In this document: in pieces, positions 1 through 8,180 of the stretch
Numbering within the stretch: the first letter of the stretch is position 1
Layout: every line of letters starts with the position of its first letter
Assembly (NCBI RefSeq): GCF_003570705.1
Contig: NZ_QWVT01000022.1
Location: 1-60,443, forward strand
From: Mesobacillus zeae
GTDB lineage: Bacteria; Bacillota; Bacilli; Bacillales; Cytobacillaceae
Direction of reading: 5' to 3'
Length of the DNA: 60,443 nucleotides
Notes under the pieces: model-generated
Seen by the model: only the letters and a program-made list of their open reading frames with translations
What the model was told of the DNA's origin: nothing
Databases searched by the model: none
Translations under genes and position numbers: made by a program

Positions 1-34
1 CAGGCAGGCATGTTAACCGCTACACCACGGGACC
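1..34 (-). tRNA. tRNA-Asp (partial, cut by window start)
   Basis: The reverse complement begins GGTCCCGTGGTGTAGCGG and reads through the D-arm into the anticodon stem. The window ends at the first anticodon base, a G. The fragment resembles Bacillus tRNA-Asp(GTC), but the rest of the anticodon lies outside the window, so the identity is inferred. It is the fourth tRNA in the minus-strand operon. Confidence 0.6.
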
Positions 35-49
35 GTATATGATTTTGAA

Positions 50-124
50 TGGTGACCCCTACGGGATTCGAACCCGTGTTACCGCCGTGAAAGGGCGGTG
101 TCTTAACCGCTTGACCAAGGGGCC
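50..124 (-). tRNA. tRNA-Glu (TTC)
   Basis: A complete cloverleaf is visible on the minus strand: acceptor GGCCCCT/AGGGGTC, anticodon loop CTTTCAC with anticodon TTC, T-loop GGTTCGAATCC, and an encoded CCA end. It lies 11 bp downstream of tRNA-Ser in the same operon. Confidence 0.95.
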
Positions 125-135
125 ATATGAAATAC

Positions 136-226
136 TGGCGGAGAAGGAGGGATTTGAACCCTCGCGCCGCTTACGCGACCTACACCCTTAGCAGGGGCGC
201 CTCTTCAGCCTCTTGAGTACTTCCCC
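136..226 (-). tRNA. tRNA-Ser (GCT)
   Basis: This is a 91-nt class II tRNA with a long variable arm. The acceptor stem is GGGGAAG/CTTCTCC, the anticodon loop CTGCTAA (anticodon GCT), and the CCA end is encoded. It reads serine AGC/AGU codons and sits just downstream of tRNA-Asn. Confidence 0.95.
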
Positions 227-230
227 AAAA

Positions 231-305
231 TGGCTCCGCAGGCAGGATTCGAACCTGCGACCGTTCGGTTAACAGCCGAATGCTCTACCACTGAGCTACT
301 GCGGA
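231..305 (-). tRNA. tRNA-Asn (GTT)
   Basis: The reverse complement starts TCCGCAGTAGCTCAG, has anticodon loop CTGTTAA (anticodon GTT), a normal T-arm and an encoded CCA. It is the first intact tRNA after the promoter. Its 5' 25 bases are duplicated 144 bp upstream in the leader. Confidence 0.95.
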
Positions 306-424
306 ATAATTGTAGTTTGTTTCCTATACTAGTTCAGCTACCGAATGTCCTCACCTCGGAAAGCTTATCCAAGATGAATCCTCGGTGAGTACAACTCGCA
401 GACAAATCAAGATGTCTTGCTCGT

Positions 425-454
425 TGCTCTACCACTGAGCTACTGCGGAATAAT
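425..454 (-). repeat. duplicated 5' half of tRNA-Asn (fragment)
   Basis: Thirty bases are identical to 281-310, which is the first 25 nt of tRNA-Asn plus five upstream flanking bases. No anticodon stem or 3' half follows, so it cannot make a tRNA. It lies in the operon leader between the promoter and the intact gene. Confidence 0.9.
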
Positions 455-527
455 ATTACTTTACATCTGTCTGATCAAAGCTTTTTAAAACGTCACTTTC
501 AGACTAAAGCCGTTATCGACTCTTCAT

Positions 528-556
528 ATTATAATGACGCAGTAATTAGATGTCAA
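528..556 (-). promoter_or_regulatory. consensus sigma-A promoter of the tRNA operon
   Basis: On the minus strand the sequence shows TTGACA (551-556), exactly 17 bp, then TATAAT (528-533). Both hexamers are perfect, as expected for a stable-RNA promoter. Transcription would start near 521 and run through the tRNA-Asn fragment into the tRNAs. Confidence 0.9.
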
Positions 557-619
557 GAGACTTTTTAAAATGATTTTCAACTGAATATGTCAGTCAAGAT
601 TTATAACTTTACCACCCTG

Positions 620-1093
620 TTACTTAGTTGTCAATACTTTTACTTTCATCAGCTTTCCACGACACTTACCGCATACAAAACGGTCTGTATCAATAGATCT
701 TTTTCGATTATAGACCTGGCCGCAAGCTGCACATTTATAAACAACAATCCTTGTAGATCGGACTTTTTTCTTCTCTCCAGGCAACTCTGAGCAGAACCTT
801 GGTGCTTTCACCCAGGCTAACAGTTCGCGGAAGTCCTTATCCCTGTGCTTAAACCCTTTACCTTCAAGATGAAGATGATAGTGGCAAAGCTCATGCCTAA
901 TGATTCCTTCAAGTTCTTCCTCTCCAAATTGTTCGTAATACTTTTTGTTGATTTCGATATTATGGCTGCGGAGCATATACCTGCCACCAGTCGTGCGAAG
1001 TCTTGGGTTGAAAAACGCCTCATGCCGGAAGGGCTTTTTAAACTCGGAAAGGGAAATTGTTTCAACAAGTCTTTGCAATTGTTCGTTATCCAT
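620..1093 (-). CDS. ydcK: SprT-like zinc metalloprotease-fold protein (YdcK type)
   Basis: This 157-aa protein belongs to the SprT-like family, whose bacterial role is poorly known. The HExxH zinc motif is present (HELCHYHLHLEG), and the C-terminus has a zinc ribbon of two CxxC pairs (CAACG and CGKC). I chose the start at MDNEQL because AAGGAG lies five bases upstream; the open frame extends further but without a ribosome site. It lies between the tRNA operon and cmpA, as in B. subtilis. The function is inferred from family only. Confidence 0.88.
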   Translation of the reverse strand: MDNEQLQRLVETISLSEFKKPFRHEAFFNPRLRTTGGRYMLRSHNIEINKKYYEQFGEEELEGIIRHELCHYHLHLEGKGFKHRDKDFRELLAWVKAPRFCSELPGEKKKVRSTRIVVYKCAACGQVYNRKRSIDTDRFVCGKCRGKLMKVKVLTTK

Positions 1094-1184
1094 ATAAACT
1101 CCTTTTCTTGAAGTGTGAACATGACAACCCATTATAGCATATATTAACTTTGCCTTTTAAGACTCACACCTGGAGGGATATGCA

Positions 1185-1298
1185 ATGCCCGTCTGGTTCC
1201 AGAATCAAATAAAAAAAGCATTTTACGAAAAAAACCGATCACAGATCAAATTGTTAAACCAATGCTGGTTCTTCTATAGGAAGAAACAATCCATTTGA
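1185..1298 (+). CDS. cmpA: CmpA, cortex morphogenetic protein A (37 aa)
   Basis: This 37-codon gene begins MPVWFQNQIKKAFYEKNRSQ and ends CWFFYRKKQSI. It closely matches the B. subtilis CmpA peptide as I remember it, including the KKAFYEK and IKLLNQCW blocks. CmpA is a sporulation checkpoint factor that acts with ClpXP to degrade the coat protein SpoIVA in cells with faulty envelope assembly, and is a marker of endospore formers. A GGAGGG site sits seven bases before the ATG. The position between sprT-like and tex is also as in B. subtilis. Its small size makes it easy to miss. Confidence 0.9.
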   Translation: MPVWFQNQIKKAFYEKNRSQIKLLNQCWFFYRKKQSI

Positions 1299-1307
1299 AT
1301 GAGGATC

Positions 1308-1436
1308 AAGCTGGTTGGTTGATTTAATCGCCAGGTTGATTGATATCCCGCCCAAGTTGATCGATTTACCTGAGAAGCTGATCGATAACCACGCAGTTCG
1401 ACCAATAAAATTGAAAAGTTGGTTGATATCCTGTTG
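1308..1436 (+). repeat. degenerate 21-bp tandem repeat, array 1
   Basis: Six head-to-tail units occur at 1308, 1333, 1354, 1375, 1395 and 1416, with lengths 25, 21, 21, 20, 21 and 21. The shared core is close to AAGTTGATCGATATCC followed by a variable tail. A second array of the same family lies on the minus strand at 23293-23417. No gene covers it. Confidence 0.75.
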
Positions 1437-1582
1437 AGCCAGCACTCACAAAATAAAGCTTGTCTTTTCGCAAAATACGATTGAAGTACCGAAAATCCCG
1501 CCGTTTCATTACGAAAACTGCTGCCCAAGACCATCCGGAGCAAATTCCCCCTCAACTCATCGTTTGCAGACATTAAAGAAAA
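1437..1582. other. intergenic, no gene seen
   Basis: Between repeat array 1 and the tex terminator I see no open frame with a ribosome site and no RNA structure I can name. Confidence 0.5.
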
Positions 1583-1603
1583 CCGCAGCCAAAATGGCTG
1601 CGG
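1575..1603 (-). terminator. rho-independent terminator of tex
   Basis: The stem CCGCAGCC/GGCTGCGG (1583-1590, 1596-1603) has a 5-base loop. On the minus strand it is followed by TTTTCTTT. Confidence 0.85.
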
Positions 1604-1714
1604 CATACGATTCAAAGGTTAAAGTTCCAGAGCAAATGTAATTCCCCCTCATTCAGCTCTCTGCGTCGGGTTACATTACATTTCTCCTGCTTTTTACTGT
1701 TCATACAGACTTTC

Positions 1715-3892
1715 TTATCCTTCGGGCGATAGCATGGTAAGGCTCACTCTGCCTTTTTTCATGTCAATGCTGTCGACCCAGATATTTACGATATCGCCTA
1801 CTGAGACGACATCGAGCGGGTGTTTGACAAACCTTTTGCTCAGCCTGGAAATATGGACCAGCCCATCCTGTTTTACACCGATATCAACAAACGCACCGAA
1901 GTCCACGACATTGCGGACAGTCCCCTGCAATTCCATGCCTGGTTTAAGGTCTTCAAGCTTAAGGATATCCTTTTTCAAAAGAGGGGCCTGCAAGTCATCC
2001 CGCGGGTCGCGCCCAGGCCTGACCAATGCTTCGATTATATCCTTTAGTGTTAGTTCTCCCACCTCAAGCTCTGCAGCGCTCTGCTTGGTATCAAGACCGG
2101 CAAGCTTCACTTTTAGCTCGGGAGAACCGATATCAGCCGTTTTGAAGCCTAGGTTTACAAGAAGCTGTTTTGCAGCCGGATAGCTTTCCGGGTGAATAGG
2201 CGTTCGGTCAAGCGGGTCCTTCCCGTCGATCACCCGGAGGAAGCCGATAGCCTGTTCATACGTTTTCGCTCCAAGCCGCGGAATTTTTTTCAATTGGGCC
2301 CTGCTTGTGAATTTACCTTCTTCGTCACGCTTTTTGACAATATTATTCGCCACCGTTTTTGACAGTCCGGAAACATATTGCATCAGCGAGGAAGAAGCGG
2401 TATTCACATTTACGCCGACCTGGTTGACCGCTGTTTCCACAACAAAGCCCAATGATTCCGTCAGCCTTTTCTGGCTGACATCATGCTGGTACTGGCCTAC
2501 GCCTACTGATTTTGGGTCGATTTTCACGAGCTCTGCAAGCGGATCCTGAAGACGCCTTGCGATGGAAACAGCGCTCCGTTCTTCGACCTGGAAGTCCGGA
2601 AACTCTTCCCTGGCCAAATCCGAGGCGGAATACACGCTGGCTCCTGCTTCGTTTACAATTAAGTAATAGATGTCTGTATCCATTTCTTTAAGGATGCCAG
2701 AAACAAACTGCTCTGTTTCCCTCGAAGCGGTCCCGTTTCCAATAGCGACCATTTCCACTTTAAAGTCTTTAATGATCTTCATAATCTTTTCTCTTGCTTC
2801 CCGTGCCTTTGACACAGGAGGATGCGGGTAAATGACGCCGATAGTCAGCACCTTACCCGTCTCATCCACGACTGCAAGCTTGCAGCCAGTCCGGTAAGCA
2901 GGGTCAACCCCCAGGACTACTTTCCCTTTAAGCGGCGGCTGAAGGAGCAGATTGCGGAGATTCTCGGAAAAAATATGAATGGCCTGCTCCTCTGCTTTTT
3001 CTGTCAGTTCATTTCTGATTTCCCGTTCAATCGATGGCTGGATCAGCCTTTTATAGGCATCCTCCATTGCTTCGGTCACTTTTGCTGCCGTTATGGACCG
3101 CTCGTTTTTAATCCATCTCCGGGTCATGTATCTCATGATAGCCTCAGGGTTGATTCTGATATAGACGCGCAGAATATCTTCTTTCTCCCCGCGGTTCAGC
3201 GCCAATATACGGTGCGGAACAATTTTGCTGATAGGCTCACAGTATTCGTAATACATTTCATATACTTTCTTTTCATCCTTGTCTTCATCTTTTACGGATG
3301 ATTCGACAGATCCGGATTTCATCGTTTCAGCACGGATCCACTTTCTTACACTCGCGTCATCGGAAAACATTTCTGCAATGATGTCTTTTGCCCCGACAAT
3401 CGCTTCATCACGATCAACTGGTCCATCTTCACCCAAAACAAATTCTCCTGCCTTTTGCTGAAGGTCGCCTGTGACAGGAAACTCCAGCATCCATAAAGCA
3501 AGCGGTTCAAGCCCTTTTTCCTTTGCGACCGTTGCCTTTGTACGGCGCTTCTGCTTATAGGGACGGTATAAATCCTCCACTTCCTGAAGCTTTAATGCTT
3601 TTTCAATTGCTTTCTTTAATTCACCCGTGAGCTTGCCCTGTTCCTCAATAATGCGGACAACTTCAGACTTACGCTGTTCAAGGCTCTGTATGTACTGCCA
3701 TCTATCGATGATGTTCCTTATTTGCACTTCATCAAGGGCGCCTGTCTGCTCTTTACGGTAGCGCGCGATAAATGGGACGGTATTCCCTTCACTGACAAGC
3801 GCTATTACACTCCGAACCTGTTTTGGAGAAAGGGCCTGTTCTGCGGCAATGTTTTTTACATATTCTTCTTGTCTATCAACTGTTTGTTCCAA
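1715..3892 (-). CDS. tex: Tex-family S1 RNA-binding protein
   Basis: This is a 725-aa Tex protein, a cytoplasmic nucleic-acid-binding factor linked in other bacteria to transcription and RNA handling. Domains in order are the Tex N-terminal helical region, a YqgF/RuvX-like RNase H fold (GVDPAYRTGCKLAVVD), a helix-hairpin-helix region (TASSSLMQYVSGLSKTVA and following), and a C-terminal S1 domain (GTVRNVVDFGAFVDIGV). I prefer a TTG start at 3892 because GGAGG lies eight bases upstream; ATG at 3907 and TTG at 3913 lie on or before that site. The B. subtilis orthologue is of similar size. Confidence 0.93.
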   Translation of the reverse strand: MEQTVDRQEEYVKNIAAEQALSPKQVRSVIALVSEGNTVPFIARYRKEQTGALDEVQIRNIIDRWQYIQSLEQRKSEVVRIIEEQGKLTGELKKAIEKALKLQEVEDLYRPYKQKRRTKATVAKEKGLEPLALWMLEFPVTGDLQQKAGEFVLGEDGPVDRDEAIVGAKDIIAEMFSDDASVRKWIRAETMKSGSVESSVKDEDKDEKKVYEMYYEYCEPISKIVPHRILALNRGEKEDILRVYIRINPEAIMRYMTRRWIKNERSITAAKVTEAMEDAYKRLIQPSIEREIRNELTEKAEEQAIHIFSENLRNLLLQPPLKGKVVLGVDPAYRTGCKLAVVDETGKVLTIGVIYPHPPVSKAREAREKIMKIIKDFKVEMVAIGNGTASRETEQFVSGILKEMDTDIYYLIVNEAGASVYSASDLAREEFPDFQVEERSAVSIARRLQDPLAELVKIDPKSVGVGQYQHDVSQKRLTESLGFVVETAVNQVGVNVNTASSSLMQYVSGLSKTVANNIVKKRDEEGKFTSRAQLKKIPRLGAKTYEQAIGFLRVIDGKDPLDRTPIHPESYPAAKQLLVNLGFKTADIGSPELKVKLAGLDTKQSAAELEVGELTLKDIIEALVRPGRDPRDDLQAPLLKKDILKLEDLKPGMELQGTVRNVVDFGAFVDIGVKQDGLVHISRLSKRFVKHPLDVVSVGDIVNIWVDSIDMKKGRVSLTMLSPEG

Positions 3893-4140
3893 ACCATCAG
3901 CCTCCATTTTCAATCTTGGATAGCAACTAAGCGAGGCGCAAGTACCTTGCTCACCCCACAGGCATAAGACAAATCGCGCAGGAAATCATCATTCCCGCAG
4001 TGATTGAGCTTATGATCCGGGGGATTAGGCGCAATAGGCGGGAAATGTCGCAGAGTAACAATGTATAATGCAAACGAATCCAACTCTCCATGGCCTATTC
4101 TTTAGTTTAACAAATAAACCGTCCCGTTTCCTTTTCGACT

Positions 4141-4181
4141 GCCAAAAAATAAAAAAAGAAGCTTCCCTGTTACAGGAGGCT
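4141..4181 (-). terminator. rho-independent terminator of the sigB operon
   Basis: On the minus strand an imperfect stem (AGCCTCCTG against CAGGGAAGCT) is followed by TTCTTTTTTTATTTTTT. The rsbX TAA stop codon forms the loop, so the gene end and the terminator overlap. Confidence 0.75.
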
Positions 4182-4766
4182 CCCTACGATAAAAGTAGCA
4201 TCGTCCATTGTATTTTTATAGGCGGCTTTGATTTCATCGGCAATCGCCTGTACAGAGCGGTAACCTTTCAACAGCGCTTTAGCCCCGTGAATATCAAAAC
4301 CATCGGAATAAATAAGAAATTTGGATTCCGGCTCATACAAATATCGCTGGGTGTTAAAGACCTGCGGCCTGCCAGACAAATAACCGGTAACGGGAAGAGG
4401 GTATGTGAGCTTGCCATTTGGAGAGTAAAGGAAAAAGCGGATATTACCTACGCAGCTGTAGACAAACTCCCTGTTTTTAAAAAATACCTTGAAAATAGAT
4501 ACTGCAGCCCCTCTTTTTCGGGCAAGGACTCGGTTGCAGCTTTTCATTAAGGTGTCTACGTCTTCATGGTGATTTTGCTCCACCACTGAAACAACCGCTG
4601 CGGAGGCTTCGTGTGCAAATTCCCCGCTCCCAAGCCCGTCAGCAACCACACATAAAAAGTATTCATCTGTCGCCATGTAAAAATAGCTATCGCCGCATTG
4701 CGTCTTGCCTTCCTTTGTTGTCTGATGGGCATATATGTCAAGCTGTTCATGGAAGCGCGGTATCAT
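4170..4766 (-). CDS. rsbX: RsbX, PP2C-type feedback phosphatase of the stressosome
   Basis: This 198-aa PP2C-family serine phosphatase would dephosphorylate RsbS and RsbR, resetting the stressosome after stress. Visible PP2C motifs are the CGDSYF and VVADGLGSG metal-binding blocks and the C-terminal IYSDG and DDATFIVG blocks. It overlaps sigB by four bases (ATGA), so the two are translationally coupled. It is the last gene of the operon, transcribed from the internal sigma-B promoter. Confidence 0.93.
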   Translation of the reverse strand: MIPRFHEQLDIYAHQTTKEGKTQCGDSYFYMATDEYFLCVVADGLGSGEFAHEASAAVVSVVEQNHHEDVDTLMKSCNRVLARKRGAAVSIFKVFFKNREFVYSCVGNIRFFLYSPNGKLTYPLPVTGYLSGRPQVFNTQRYLYEPESKFLIYSDGFDIHGAKALLKGYRSVQAIADEIKAAYKNTMDDATFIVGSLL

Positions 4767-5557
4767 GTAGAAAGCTCCGAACTGCTATTTTCCGCATGAA
4801 TGGCTTCCTGCAGTTTTTTGATCGCCCTTCGCTGGAGCCTGGATACATGCATCTGCGAAATGCCAAGCTTGTCTCCAGCTTCTTTCTGGCTCAAGTTTTC
4901 AAGGTAGGTGTACTGGATAATTATTTTTTCACGATCCGACAGTACATGCAGTACTTTTTCCAGCACAAGCCTCTGGTTGATCTTTTCATAGCCATCGTCA
5001 ATATTGCCGACAATATCAAGAAGCGTTACCGTCCCGCCGTCCGAATCAGCCTCGATCGAATGGTCGACTGACAGTGCCTGATAGCTTTTGCCCATCTCCA
5101 TCGCTTCAAGCACTTCTTCTTCAGACACCTCGAGGGCGTTGGCAATTTCCTCTACCCTCGGCGAACGATGCAGCTGCGTTGTCAGTTCCTCTACTATTGT
5201 CTTGATTTTCGGGCCTAGCTCTTTGATTCTTCTTGGAACATGCACACTCCATGTTTTATCCCTTAAAAAGCGCTTTATCTCACCGATAATCGTGGGAACT
5301 GCAAATGCCTCAAAGCTTTTACCAAAGGTTTCATCATATCGCCTGATGGCGCCAAGAAGCCCGATCATCCCCACCTGGACAATATCCTCATGGAAAGACC
5401 TGCCCTTGGAGTACTTGCGGGCAATCGTTTCAACAAGGCTTTGATAATGGAGGACCAATGTGCTTTGGGCATCATCATCTTCATGAAGCTGGTATGCTTT
5501 GATTAACGCATTGATTTCTTCTTTGGATTTTTGCTTAGGTTGAGATTGTTTCTGCAT
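4763..5557 (-). CDS. sigB: RNA polymerase sigma factor SigB
   Basis: This 264-aa sigma-70 family factor (SigB/F/G subgroup) directs the general stress regulon. Region 2 includes HEDIVQVGMIGLLGAIRRYDETFG, region 3 begins near VPRRIKELGPKIK, and region 4.2 shows the HTH ENLSQKEAGDKLGISQMHVSRLQRRAIKKL. It overlaps rsbW by 23 bases, in line with coupled synthesis of the sigma factor and its antagonist. RsbW would hold it inactive until RsbV is dephosphorylated. Confidence 0.97.
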   Translation of the reverse strand: MQKQSQPKQKSKEEINALIKAYQLHEDDDAQSTLVLHYQSLVETIARKYSKGRSFHEDIVQVGMIGLLGAIRRYDETFGKSFEAFAVPTIIGEIKRFLRDKTWSVHVPRRIKELGPKIKTIVEELTTQLHRSPRVEEIANALEVSEEEVLEAMEMGKSYQALSVDHSIEADSDGGTVTLLDIVGNIDDGYEKINQRLVLEKVLHVLSDREKIIIQYTYLENLSQKEAGDKLGISQMHVSRLQRRAIKKLQEAIHAENSSSELST

Positions 5558-6008
5558 CTATCTCCACCTGCTCTCCTTCTCGGTACTTGGTCATAAAGAC
5601 CGTGACACCTTCTTTGTGATGGATTCTGACTTCATCCATCAATGTTTCGATCAGATACAGTCCCAAGCCTCCCTCACGAAGGAACTCAACGGAATCATTC
5701 TGATCATACGGTCCGAGTCCTTGGCGGGCCGTATGGAAATCGAAACTTTGGCCATTGTCTGCAACCATGACCTCAAGACGGTCTTCATATAAGCCGAAGC
5801 CAATGACCACTTCGCCTTGCTCACTCATTTGGTAAGCGTGCTGGACCGCGTTCGTGCAGGCTTCGCTTGTCGCAATTTTCAAATCCTCAATTTCATCGTA
5901 CGAAAAGCCCATGCGGCTTGCTATGCCGGAAAGAGTCAGCCTGATGACTCCAACGAATTCCGGTTTTGCAGGGATTTTCATTTCGATATAGTCAAACGGC
6001 TGATTCAT
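5535..6008 (-). CDS. rsbW: RsbW, anti-sigma-B factor and serine kinase
   Basis: This 157-aa GHKL-fold kinase binds SigB and phosphorylates the anti-anti-sigma factor RsbV. The N-box is visible in EACTNAVQHAY and the ATP-lid glycine motifs in VADNGQSFD and EGGLGLYLI. It overlaps rsbV by four bases and sigB by 23. The partner-switching role is firmly known for the family. Confidence 0.96.
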   Translation of the reverse strand: MNQPFDYIEMKIPAKPEFVGVIRLTLSGIASRMGFSYDEIEDLKIATSEACTNAVQHAYQMSEQGEVVIGFGLYEDRLEVMVADNGQSFDFHTARQGLGPYDQNDSVEFLREGGLGLYLIETLMDEVRIHHKEGVTVFMTKYREGEQVEIDAETIST

Positions 6009-6337
6009 TGCACTCCACCCTCTATCTGGCTGTTAATATCAATAATATCGGCTAACCCGGTAATGTCAAAAAGCCGCTGCAACCTGCTAGAAAGGCCGAT
6101 GATTTTAAATTCACCTTCGTTTGACCGGACGTTCTTGAAGACTCCGACAAAAACCCCAAGGCCTGTACTATCCATATAGGATACATCAGACAGATCGACG
6201 GTCATTTTAACGCCGTTCTGTTCAGACATCGGGAATAGTGTCTCGCGCAGCTTCGGAGCTGTATAGGCATCAATTTCACCGCTTACTTTTATCTCAGAAA
6301 CAGCATTGTTTTCATTCACATCTATTGATATATTCAT
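6005..6337 (-). CDS. rsbV: RsbV, anti-anti-sigma factor
   Basis: This is a 110-aa STAS-domain protein. The phosphorylatable serine lies in YMDSTGLGVFVG, the canonical RsbW target motif. Dephosphorylated RsbV sequesters RsbW and frees SigB. I start it at MNISIDVN, eight bases after AAGGTGG, rather than at the upstream in-frame ATG. It is the first gene after the sigma-B promoter at 6377-6402. Confidence 0.95.
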   Translation of the reverse strand: MNISIDVNENNAVSEIKVSGEIDAYTAPKLRETLFPMSEQNGVKMTVDLSDVSYMDSTGLGVFVGVFKNVRSNEGEFKIIGLSSRLQRLFDITGLADIIDINSQIEGGVQ

Positions 6338-6376
6338 TTCTGACCCACCTTTATACATTGAATTGCTTTTTGACTC

Positions 6377-6402
6377 TTACCCGCCTTTTCGAGCAGCTAA
6401 AC
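6377..6402 (-). promoter_or_regulatory. sigma-B promoter for rsbV-rsbW-sigB-rsbX
   Basis: On the minus strand GTTTAG (6397-6402), 14 bp, then GGGTAA (6377-6382) match the sigma-B consensus GTTTAA-N12-15-GGGTAT/A. The position just upstream of rsbV matches the autoregulatory promoter of B. subtilis. The -35 element includes the rsbU stop codon. Confidence 0.9.
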
Positions 6403-7407
6403 ATCCCTTTTCAAAATAATTAAGGTAAAATCATCCCGCAGTTGGAAATGCTGAAGCTTTTCAAGCTCCTTGAATATATTGTTAACGATTTCCTGTGCAC
6501 TCAAATCGATGTACTTGTCGATGTAGTCTATCAGTGTTTCTCTTTCGATAAATCCTTCTTCCGTCCTGCATTCAGTTACACCGTCAGACATCAGAACAAT
6601 CATATCCCCAGGGTGGATTTCCATCTGATATTGGCGGTATTTTGTTCTTTTTTCAACCCCGAGAAGCAAGCCCCTTGCATTAAGGTCCCGATACTCTTTT
6701 TTCTCGGCGTTGTAATAAAATCCAGGCTCATGACCTGCTGACGCGTAATAAAATTGGTCCGATTCCGGGTCGAACATGCCGTAGAACATCGTGATAAACA
6801 TACTAGGGTCTACGTTCTGTTCAACTACTCTGTTTAGGTTTTCAAGGATGCCGCTTGGCTCCATCCTGTTTTCAGGAAGGCTGTCCATTGCATATTTGAT
6901 CATGGACATACAGAGAGCTGCCGGTATGCCTTTACCGATTACATCCGCGATGGCAACACTGATGCAATTGTTCTCATCCTGAACAAAATGGAAATAGTCG
7001 CCGTTCATATGTTTGGCTGGAACGCTTATGGCTCCAATGTCCAAGCCCTGGATTACTGGAACTTTTGTCCCCAAAAGAGTCTGCTGGACATTCGCAGCAA
7101 TTTCCATTTCCGATCTCAGTTCTTCCTGCTGGTGGCGCAGGCTTTGATGTTCTCTGTAAGCAAGACCGTAACCAATCATTACTTCAAGCAGAATATCAAA
7201 TGAGTGCAAAATACTTTCAGGAACTTCAGGGTACATCTCAATGAGAAGGCTTTTGTGCAGACTCACGATCTCTTCTGGTGAAACCTTGTGTTCGATCGAT
7301 TTCCGGCTGAACTTCTGCCCTGCATACAATGCTTGCTCTGATTGCTCCCTAATATAGTTCTCAAGAAGCTCCCGATATTTTGATTCCATCATTTCCCGGA
7401 ATTCCAT
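6397..7407 (-). CDS. rsbU: RsbU, PP2C phosphatase for RsbV
   Basis: This 336-aa protein has an N-terminal four-helix RsbU_N domain that binds RsbT (about residues 1-85) and a C-terminal PP2C-type SpoIIE-like phosphatase. Metal-binding motifs GDYFHF, IADVIGKGIPAA and VLMSDGVTE are intact. It removes phosphate from RsbV in response to stress. The start is MEFREMM, preceded by a GGGGGAAGGG stretch; it aligns with the B. subtilis start (335 aa). Confidence 0.96.
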   Translation of the reverse strand: MEFREMMESKYRELLENYIREQSEQALYAGQKFSRKSIEHKVSPEEIVSLHKSLLIEMYPEVPESILHSFDILLEVMIGYGLAYREHQSLRHQQEELRSEMEIAANVQQTLLGTKVPVIQGLDIGAISVPAKHMNGDYFHFVQDENNCISVAIADVIGKGIPAALCMSMIKYAMDSLPENRMEPSGILENLNRVVEQNVDPSMFITMFYGMFDPESDQFYYASAGHEPGFYYNAEKKEYRDLNARGLLLGVEKRTKYRQYQMEIHPGDMIVLMSDGVTECRTEEGFIERETLIDYIDKYIDLSAQEIVNNIFKELEKLQHFQLRDDFTLIILKRDV

Positions 7408-7418
7408 ATCCCTTCCCC

Positions 7419-7820
7419 CTATCGGAGCCATTTAGTCGCTTTTATCTGCGTTCCGCTGCCTGTTTCAGACTCAATATGGAAGTCATCCATCAGCCTCTTA
7501 ACTCCAGGCAAACCGGCTCCCAGTCCCCCGGAAGTTGAAAAGCCATCCTCCATAACCTGGCGGATATCGTTAATTCCCGGCCCATTGTCTGCTGCATGTA
7601 TCCGCAATCCCGCTTTGCCGGCATCGTTTAATTTATCAATGCAAATCTGGCCTTTACCCGCATAAAGATAAATATTTCTGGCCAACTCGCTTATCGCTGT
7701 GGTAATCCTTGCCTGGTCAACCGTGCCAAAACCAAGTTCTTTCGCAACATTCCGACCAAGCTGGCGCGCTGCCACGATGTCCCACTCGTTTATAATTGTC
7801 ACACAGGATTGGATGCTCAT
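7419..7820 (-). CDS. rsbT: RsbT, serine kinase of the stressosome
   Basis: This 133-aa GHKL kinase phosphorylates RsbS and RsbR, leaves the stressosome, and activates RsbU. The N-box region ISELARNIYLYA and the ATP-binding DNGPGI and GLGAGLPGVKRL motifs are clear. It follows rsbS with a 3-nt gap and precedes rsbU by 11 nt. Confidence 0.96.
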   Translation of the reverse strand: MSIQSCVTIINEWDIVAARQLGRNVAKELGFGTVDQARITTAISELARNIYLYAGKGQICIDKLNDAGKAGLRIHAADNGPGINDIRQVMEDGFSTSGGLGAGLPGVKRLMDDFHIESETGSGTQIKATKWLR

Positions 7821-7823
7821 TAG

Positions 7824-8180
7824 TTAGTCCCCCAATTCCTGTTGTAATTTCTCCAACCCTTTTTCTAAATCCAATGCAGTAAGAACATCTTCAAGGCCGA
7901 TCCCCAGTTCGATAAGGGTGATGGCCACTGCTGGCTGGATTCCCGTAATGACTACTTTGGCACCCATTAACTTGGACATACTGATGACATCGCCAAGAAC
8001 CTTGGCAATAAAGGAGTCAATAAAATCAATGGATGTCAAATCAATCACGACTCCGTTCGCGCTCGTTTCATGAATTTTGTGAAGCAAGTCCTCCTGGAAT
8101 TGAAGGGCTGTCTGGTCGTCAAGTTCCCACTGTATGGAAACAAGCAGACAATCATACAATTTTAGGATTGGTATTCTCAC
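7824..8180 (-). CDS. rsbS: RsbS, STAS-domain scaffold of the stressosome
   Basis: This single STAS domain of 118 aa holds RsbT within the stressosome core together with RsbR. The regulatory serine lies in the [13 protein letters not shown] motif. It overlaps rsbR by four bases, indicating coupled translation. Confidence 0.96.
   Translation of the reverse strand: MRIPILKLYDCLLVSIQWELDDQTALQFQEDLLHKIHETSANGVVIDLTSIDFIDSFIAKVLGDVISMSKLMGAKVVITGIQPAVAITLIELGIGLEDVLTALDLEKGLEKLQQELGD

Noticed and set aside
231-454. Prophage or ICE attachment site at tRNA-Asn
   Set aside because: Only the 5' half of the tRNA is duplicated and just 114 bp lie between the copies, with no integrase. A scar is possible but an att site is not supported.
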